A DNA stretch of 64,000 bases from Sinonovacula constricta (taxonomy: Eukaryota > Mollusca > Bivalvia > Cardiida > Solecurtidae). Made by a program: the position numbers and the translations under genes. This document shows, piece by piece, positions 61,001 to 64,000 of the stretch (within the stretch, counting starts at the first letter, position 1; each line of letters opens with the position of its first letter). The stretch spans positions 3,177,141 to 3,241,140 of the forward strand of contig CM017573.1 of the NCBI GenBank assembly GCA_007844125.1. The letters are read 5' to 3'. The notes beneath the pieces are model-generated. The model was not told the origin of the DNA. It was given only the letters and a program-made list of their open reading frames with translations, and did not search any database.

Positions 61001-63953
61001 TTCCCAGAATGGCACAGAAGCAGTGTGCCTGTGCCAGCTCTGATACAAGATTGTATAAGTAAATCATTGTCTCATTCCCAAAATGGCACAGAAGCAGTGT
61101 GCCTGTGCCAGCTCTGATACAAGATTGTATAAGTAAATCATTGTCTCATTCCCAGAACAGCACAGAAGCAGTGTGCCTGTGCCAGCTCTGATACAAGATT
61201 GTATAAGTAAATCATTGTCTCATTCCCAGAATGGCACAGAAGCAGTGTGCCTGTGCCAGCACTGAAACAAGATTGTATAAGTAAATCATTGTCTCATTCC
61301 CAGAATGGCACAGAAACTGTGTGCCTGTGCCAGCTCTGATACAAGATTGTATAAGTAAATCATTGTCTCATTCCCAGAATGGCACAGAAGCAGTGTGCCT
61401 GTGCCAGCTCTGATAGGAGATAGTATAAGTAAATCATTGTCTCATTCCCAGAATGGCACAGAAGCAGTGTGCCTGCTCTGATACAAGATAGTATAAGTAA
61501 ATCATTGTCTCATTCCCAGAATGGCACAGAAGCTGTGTGCCTGTGCCAGCTCTGATACAAGATAGTATAAGTAAATCATTGTCTCATTCCCAGAATGGCA
61601 CAGAAACTGTGCCAGCTCTGATGCAAGATTGTATAAGTAAGTCATTGTCTCATTCCCAGAACAGCACAGAAGCAGTGTGCCTGTGCCAGCTCTGATACAA
61701 GATTGTATAAGTAAATCATTGTCTCATTCCCAGAATGGCACAGAAACTGTGCCAGCTCTGATACAAGATTGTATAAGTAAGTCATTGTCTCATTCCCAGA
61801 ACAGCACAGAAGCAGTGTGCCTGTGCCAGCTCTGATACAAGATTGTATAAGTAAATCATTGTCTCATTCCCAGAATGGCACAGAAACTGTGCCAGCTCTG
61901 ATACAAGATTGTATAAGTAAGTCTTTGTTTTACAGAACACAACAGAAACAGCATGCCTGCGGCTGTTCCTGGACTATCATGGTCTGTCCCTGATCTGGTG
62001 CTGGATGGTCGATTTGAAGAACACTGTCTCAGATCTCAAGAAACTGGTACGTGCACTGCCAGTCTGATATTGATTTTATTTTTTGAGCAATTTTTCAGAA
62101 CATGAATGCATTATGTCAGGGTTGTCTCGTATTATGAAGCAACATGCATGCATTATGTCAGGGTTGTCTCATATTTTGAAGCAACATGCATGCATTATGT
62201 CAGGGTTGTCTCATATTTTGAAGCAACATGCATGCATTATGACAGGGTTGTCTTGTATTATGAAGTAACATGCATGCATTATGTCAGGGTTGTCTCGTAT
62301 TATGAAGCAACATGCATGCATTATGTCAGGGTTGTCTCATATTTTTAAGCAAATTGCACGCATTATGAAAGGCTGGTCTCAGATCTCAAGAACCTGTTAC
62401 GTGGAAAGTCAATCTAATATTGATCTTATTTCAAGCAATTTTTTAAGCAACTTGCATGCATTCAGTATGGATTATTGCAAATGTTTTAAAACATGTATGA
62501 TTCTTGCTATTTTAATGTATTTATTGTTAATTTTTTATATAATTTCTTCTTTTTTTTTTAATGTTTACTACCTCTAGTCAGTTTTACAGACAGCATTAGC
62601 TCAAGTGGTAGAGCATTGGCTTGTGGATCATGAGGTCACAGGTTCAAACCCTGGCCGCCTAATACCAAAGACTTTAAAGTTGGTAGTAGTGGCTTCCCTC
62701 CTAACGCCAAGGGTAGAGCATTAAGCCTGGCTCATCGGTGTCGTATAATGGACCGGCCGGGTTCAGTCCCTGGGCACCTCATAAGTGCCCCTGTGCTATA
62801 ATGATAGAAATGTCGCTGCACAGTATCGGCAAAAATGTAGGCAAAATCCCACAATCTCAGTTTTACAGTCCATTAAAAATCTCAGTTTGTCTAACCCCAA
62901 CATAAGTAAACTACTTTTGAAACTTAGTGAACTTTCTCTTCATGTTTCTATTGGCTACCTTGTCATGTAGGCATCCGAGGAAACGAGGATACATTTAAGA
63001 GTGAAAATCTGTTGCAGCCCTCACTTACACAGATCTTTGCATCCCACAAACTGATTTTAAACCACTAATAAATCTATATATTTTAACAAAAGGGCAAACA
63101 AGTTGGGAAATACTTTCTATAACAAATTACATGTATTTCAACCTAAGGTCATTACCAATACATCCGTGACCCCTTAAATAACATCTAGAATGTAATATTA
63201 TTTCAGATGCTGAAGATACTCAAGAAACTTCCCATTACCAATAAGACCATTCTCCAGGACAGCAAGGTGTTAGATCTAGTCACCAAATGGTCCCAGCAGT
63301 TAGACGGCACTGAAGAAACACAAGTCATCACAAATCCAGATATTACTGATATTGCTGAAAGCTCAGAAGCCATAGAAAGCACTGAAGATGAGGGAGACAG
63401 CAATGTGTCAGCCATTGTCTTGTCGAATAAAATTCCTGTATCCATTTTAAATCTTATTCGTGACAATAAGTCTGTGAAAAAACGTGTCAAATTTGCTGAT
63501 GAACCTGAGTCATCAGACAGTGAGTCCCGCACGAGTGCCTCGGAAAGTGATTTCCCATCAGAAACTGTTGAAGGAGATGTGTCGAGCTCATCCCAGCCTG
63601 ATAAATCATTTGCTGCCAAGCGGAAACGTGAGGCTATGGAGCTACGTCGCAGAGTGCTGGAGAAGGATACTGTAGAAGATAAACAGGAAGTGAGCCAGTC
63701 CACAGATGTGGAAAAATCTGAGAAGTCTGAAAAGTCGACGGAGAGTATTCTGGGGGAGGTTACTCCATCCACTTCAGGGGAACAGGAAAGGGAGAGCACC
63801 ACAACAGAAGCAGCTGCAGATTCCAGTGCAGATGTGAAGGAAGAGAAGAAGACAATATCAGAACAGGAGGCAGCAGAGCTTGAAGACATCGTCAAGGCAG
63901 CAGAGATTCGTCAGATGGCCCTTGACTTGCTGTCGCACTGGGCTAATCTCAAG
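36746..63953 (+). CDS. SETD2: SETD2 histone H3-K36 methyltransferase, 12 coding exons, C-terminus off window
   Basis: Joined exons: 36746-37022, 40348-40539, 41965-53464, 54049-54177, 54505-54556, 55044-55120, 55714-55915, 56393-56490, 57898-58045, 59605-59739, 61936-62046, 63207-63953. All junctions are GT-AG, all phases agree, and there are 4556 codons with no stop. The order is a low-complexity N-terminus, then AWS (Cys-rich, residues 4004-4050), SET (about 4051-4176, with GYGL, NHSCDPNC and FDY), post-SET (CYCGTSLC, 4182-4189), then the downstream helical region (GLSLIWCWM, LPITNKTILQDSKVL). The WW and SRI domains lie beyond the edge. Family knowledge: SETD2 trimethylates H3K36 on transcribed genes while bound to phosphorylated RNA polymerase II. 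Human SETD2 is 2564 residues, so this N-terminus is greatly expanded. The start is the first ATG after the acceptor at 36738, with A at -3. The small introns at 53465-54048, 54178-54504, 54557-55043, 55121-55713 and 55916-56392 hold nothing clear. Confidence 0.95.
38243..38350 (+). mobile_element. SINE family 1, internally deleted copy
   Basis: It starts CCGGCCGCAATAGCTCAAGA and GGTAGAGCATTGGCC, then jumps directly to TTCACCTCATAACTGCCCC and GTGCTGTAATGATAGAAAT. About 160 bp present in the copies at 17935 and 62586, including the B box, are absent. Lacking its B box, this copy should not be transcribed by RNA polymerase III. Confidence 0.85.
39027..39990. repeat. Two monomers of a dispersed repeat (39027-39250, 39779-39990)
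   Basis: Both segments share CTTGGTCAGAATGTTTGTCT, ATCTTGGATGAGTT or ATCTTGACTGAGTT, GTCACTTGGTCATATTTTAG or GTTCACTAGGTTAAATCTCAG, and CAATCTTCACCAAACTT. They are diverged members of the same ~200-bp repeat in the same orientation, about 750 bp apart. Their biological nature is not known to me. Confidence 0.7.
39491..39779 (-). other. Open minus-strand remnant, possible transposon or retrocopy fragment
   Basis: Read from 39779 leftwards, one frame stays open for about 95 codons without an initial Met (EFGYVYCPLSPNATWQAP, then YPKCIGLCRSLQWLKSRR), ending at 39491. The composition (Cys, Trp, Tyr, Pro in place of low-complexity Lys/Asn) looks protein-like and unlike the flanking intron. The family is not recognised. 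It may be a fragment of an inserted element, as it lies exactly between the two dispersed-repeat monomers. Confidence 0.3.
40348..40539 (+). CDS. SETD2: SETD2 coding exon 2
   Basis: 192 nt between TTCCTACAG and A|GTAAGT. It encodes about 64 residues (EAANGKSASHLLIGNAFG .. EQVDTASQDIFAEEVVG), Pro/Val/Ala-rich with no named domain. Phase 1 in and phase 1 out agree with exons 1 and 3. The G+C is well above that of the intron on either side. Confidence 0.85.
40540..41964. other. SETD2 intron 2
   Basis: AT-rich and unique; no repeat or exon recognised. It ends at AAATCCTACAG. Confidence 0.6.
41965..53464 (+). CDS. SETD2: SETD2 coding exon 3: 11.5-kb giant exon, low-complexity N-terminal region
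   Basis: 11,500 nt open in a single frame, from CCTACAG|GCAAG to GAGAG|GTAGGT, encoding residues 157-3990. In order: a Lys run at the start; an RGG/acidic segment (about 255-320); a Gly/Pro-rich collagen-like stretch (about 320-510); Pro-rich linkers with further Lys runs (near 43273 and 43396); RS domain 1 (about 969-1192, nt 44400-45070); a Lys/Glu/Asp/Ser region with many SDDDE-type acidic serine clusters (about 1200-2070); two ELYDPF motifs (48297 and 48656); RS domain 2 (about 2531-2689); basic AT-hook-like GKRGKRGSR and PGRGRRSR (near 50120-50250); RS domain 3 (about 3342-3532); and a Pro/Gln/Gly/Met-rich segment (about 3569-3789). The last residues, FELIDENIYLTER, are the conserved lead-in to the AWS domain and tie this exon to SETD2. 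RS and KED content predicts a disordered nuclear region linked to splicing factors. Confidence 0.95.
54049..54177 (+). CDS. SETD2: SETD2 exon 4: first half of AWS domain
   Basis: Acceptor CAACTACAG, donor GAATG|GTAGGC. Encodes KRSKQMREVRRMVCDCST .. YEACGEDCLNRMLFIEC, residues 3991-4033. The Cys pairs CDC and CGEDC plus the exon-final Cys are zinc ligands in the AWS fold. ACGEDCLNR is identical to the human sequence as I remember it. Confidence 0.95.
54505..54556 (+). CDS. SETD2: SETD2 exon 5: second half of AWS domain
   Basis: A 52-nt exon (acceptor ATTTTCAG, donor AAG|GTAAGA) encoding GSKCPCNDYCTNKRFQK, residues 4034-4050. It supplies the remaining AWS cysteines. The second Cys in CPC appears to be additional to the CPNGDYC pattern I recall for the human protein. 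Confidence 0.95.
55044..55120 (+). CDS. SETD2: SETD2 exon 6: start of SET domain
   Basis: 77 nt encoding RKYAQVTPFKTHWKGYGLQA and LEDLEP (4051-4076). GYGL (4065-4068) occupies the place of the GxG S-adenosylmethionine-binding motif, which is GWGL in human SETD2. Donor CC|GTAAGT. Confidence 0.93.
55714..55915 (+). CDS. SETD2: SETD2 exon 7: catalytic core of SET domain
   Basis: 202 nt, residues 4076-4143. It contains FVMEYVGEVLD, HFYFMA, EIVDATEKGN and SRFINHSCDPNCETQK. The NHSC-x-PNC motif (4132-4139) forms the cofactor pocket and supplies the Cys (4139) that completes the post-SET zinc site. Nothing essential is missing. Confidence 0.97.
56393..56490 (+). CDS. SETD2: SETD2 exon 8: end of SET domain
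   Basis: 98 nt encoding WTVNGILRVGFFVRKPIK and EEITFDYKYEVYG (4144-4176). FDY (4168-4170) carries the catalytic-site tyrosine of SET enzymes. Donor GG|GTAAGT. Confidence 0.97.
56491..57897. repeat. SETD2 intron 8 with a 45-bp minisatellite (about 56560-57432)
   Basis: About 19 units of 45 bp occupy 56560-57432. The left-hand type is GAGATCTTTCAGCTGCCCTG then CCATTAATTGGTGGCTAAGT; the right-hand type is GAGATCTTTGAGCTGGTCTG then CCATTCACTGGTGGCCGAGC. As 45 is a multiple of three, both strands show open frames of up to 137 codons that are by-products. The last unit runs into GAGCTGTAAGTGCC, a donor-like sequence. A SINE 3' fragment (AATGATCATAATAGGTTTC) follows near 57460-57500. The remainder to 57897 is unique intron. 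Confidence 0.9.
57898..58045 (+). CDS. SETD2: SETD2 exon 9: post-SET domain
   Basis: 148 nt encoding KEAQKCYCGTSLCRGWLGGN and a charged tail to DMFDESDK (4176-4225). Cys 4182, 4184 and 4189 bind zinc together with Cys 4139 of the SET core. The donor AAG|GTGAGA is the first member of the adjacent ~44-bp intronic array. Confidence 0.96.
58046..58435 (+). repeat. ~44-bp minisatellite derived from the exon 9 donor
   Basis: About nine units follow the splice donor immediately. The real junction reads AAG|GTGAGAATCACACATAG then TGTCAATGGGTAAAC. The array units read TTAAGGTGAGTACCACCCATAG, GGTCAATAGGAGGGGTAAAC and close variants. Donor-quality decoys occur at 58155/58156 (AAG|GTGAGT, arguably stronger than the real site) and near 58417 (AAG|GTGAGA); other units have decayed to AAAGTGAAA or AAAATGAGA. 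Reading past the true donor meets an in-frame TAA at 58073-58075. Confidence 0.88.
58436..59604. other. Remainder of SETD2 intron 9, with a SINE copy
   Basis: Unique AT-rich intron apart from a SINE at about 58762-58985. That copy has a B-box-like GGTTCGAGTTC near 58821, GTCTTCCAGCTTACC, and an AAATAAATAAATAAA tail. Confidence 0.55.
58762..58985 (+). mobile_element. Degraded SINE (family 3) with AAAT tail
   Basis: A tRNA-like 5' part with a B-box-like GGTTCGAGTTC is followed by GTCTTCCAGCTTACCTACTC, GGGGTCTTCCTCTACCAG and an (AAAT)n tail. Related degraded sequence lies at 34330-34545, and a 3' fragment near 57460. Confidence 0.6.
59605..59739 (+). CDS. SETD2: SETD2 exon 10: post-catalytic helical region
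   Basis: 135 nt, 45 codons: LEEEIERMSELEQGLRNK then VLNICRLMVRAEDPE (4226-4270). The pattern L-x-x-KN-x-VL...RLMVR matches the region just after the post-SET domain in human SETD2. Donor GAT|GTAAGT, phase 0. Confidence 0.92.
59740..60564. other. 5' part of SETD2 intron 10
   Basis: AT-rich intron with a short GA run near 59910-59930 and a poly-A run of about 25 nt near 60285-60309. No element is recognised except a possible tRNA-like fragment at 60330-60390. Confidence 0.5.
60565..61935 (+). repeat. ~74-bp minisatellite of about 19 decoy 3' splice sites
   Basis: Each unit contains CATTGTCTCATTCCCAG followed by AATGGCACAGAAGCAGTGTG, CCTGTGCCAGCTCTGATACA and AGATTGTATAAGTAAAT. The last unit merges into the true junction GTCTTTGTTTTACAG|AACACAACAGAAACAGC ATGCCTG. 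The units are therefore tandem copies of the end of intron 10 plus the first ~35 nt of exon 11. Translated in the true phase, the exon starts NTTETACL and a unit starts NGTEAVCLCQL and then hits TGA. Junction AGs occur at 60569, 60644, 60710, 60785, 60859, 60933, 61007 and so on; one unit near 61081 has lost its AG. Some units are shortened by internal deletions. Confidence 0.92.
61936..62046 (+). CDS. SETD2: SETD2 exon 11
   Basis: 111 nt, 37 codons: NTTETACLRLFLDYHGLSLI then WCWMVDLKNTVSDLKKL (4271-4307). It is homologous to the human stretch containing FLERHGLSLLWIWM. The acceptor (TTTTACAG) is the last of the intron-10 array; the donor is CTG|GTACGT. Confidence 0.93.
62047..62470 (+). repeat. 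42-bp minisatellite ending in a copy of the exon 11 end and donor
   Basis: About six units of ATGCATGCATTATGTCAGGG plus TTGTCTCGTATTATGAAGC lie at 62100-62360. At 62371-62460 the sequence TGGTCTCAGATCTCAAGAACC then TGTTACGTGG .. TAATATTGATCTTATTTC repeats the real exon end and intron start (CTGTCTCAGATCTCAAGAAAC, TGGTACGTGC .. TGATATTGATTTTATTTT at 62024-62080). In the copy the donor GT has become TT (CTG|TTACGT). The minisatellite units themselves resemble a decayed form of the same junction. Confidence 0.82.
62471..62585. other. Intron 11 unique segment
   Basis: AT-rich with a poly-T run; no feature. Confidence 0.4.
62586..62857 (+). mobile_element. SINE family 1 copy in SETD2 intron 11
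   Basis: A box (TTAGCTCAAGTGGTAGAGCA) and B box (GGTTCAAACCC, near 62641-62651), followed by the same body as the copy at 17935: GACTTTAAAGTTGGTAGTAG, GGACCGGCCGGGTTCAGTCC and TCATAAGTGCCCCTGTGCTA. It lies in the sense orientation of SETD2, between the minisatellite and exon 12. Confidence 0.88.
62858..63206. other. 3' part of SETD2 intron 11
   Basis: Unique AT-rich sequence ending in the acceptor TATTATTTCAG. Confidence 0.5.
63207..63953 (+). CDS. SETD2: SETD2 exon 12 (last in window)
   Basis: 747 nt, 249 codons (4308-4556). It opens MLKILKKLPITNKTILQDSK, matching the human region around HLPIPTKNMLEESKVL. A Ser/Glu/Thr-rich acidic linker follows (including KKRVKFADEPESSDSES), then EIRQMALDLLSHWANLK just before the donor AAG|GTAATG. 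The corresponding human segment is followed by VYRIP, the WW domain and the SRI domain, so those exons lie to the right of the window. The ATG at 63207 is internal, not a start. Confidence 0.93.
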
Positions 63954-64000
63954 GTAATGGGCCGATTTCTTGGTTAATGGAATTGCTTCTGTGGCTTCAT

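Noticed and set aside
63207..63209. ATG at 63207 as the start of a separate gene
   Set aside because: It directly follows a 3' splice site and continues the SETD2 reading in phase 0.

Overview
The window is AT-rich animal genomic DNA with spliced genes, tRNA-derived SINEs, MITEs, a decayed LINE and many minisatellite/satellite arrays. The best-fitting host is an invertebrate, probably a lophotrochozoan and most likely a bivalve mollusc. That placement is an inference from the general look of the repeats and from divergence of the proteins from vertebrate ones; no single sequence here proves it.

Layout. 1-5 kb is mostly unrecognised and holds two exons of an unidentified minus-strand gene (2899-3463). 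5.06-17.25 kb is a block of four different tandem repeats: a 20-bp satellite with higher-order 60/100-bp units, a 50/51-bp array, a 67-bp array and a degenerate C-rich array. 17.9-18.2 kb is a tRNA-derived SINE. 19.6-20.95 kb carries the last two coding exons of a PLAC8-family (Cys-rich) gene. 21.5-29 kb is transposon-rich: two inverted copies of one MITE, a 360-bp tandem duplication, a ~460-bp tandem duplication interrupted by a MITE, and a minus-strand SINE. 29.9-31.6 kb is a frameshifted, 5'-truncated LINE.

The right half, 36.74 kb to the right edge, is one gene: the SETD2 histone H3 lysine-36 methyltransferase. Twelve coding exons can be traced with canonical GT-AG junctions and consistent phase, giving 4556 codons before the window ends. 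One exon alone (41965-53464) is 11.5 kb and encodes an extremely long SR-, KED-, RGG- and Pro/Gly-rich region. The AWS, SET and post-SET domains lie in exons 4-9 (54049-58045), followed by the downstream helical region. The WW and SRI domains expected at the C-terminus lie beyond the window. The promoter is not certain; three possible 5' non-coding exons (ending at 23729, 29083 and 32218) are noted with low confidence.

Most striking observation. Several introns in the catalytic half of SETD2 carry minisatellites whose repeat unit is visibly a copy of the neighbouring splice junction: a 74-bp array reproducing the 3' splice site and first codons of exon 11, a ~44-bp array reproducing the 5' splice site of exon 9, and a 42-bp array ending in a second copy of the exon 11 end and donor. 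The gene must therefore be spliced through fields of decoy splice sites, nearly all of which would introduce a stop codon. All gene models rest on reading the sequence and remembered family features; no database search was possible.
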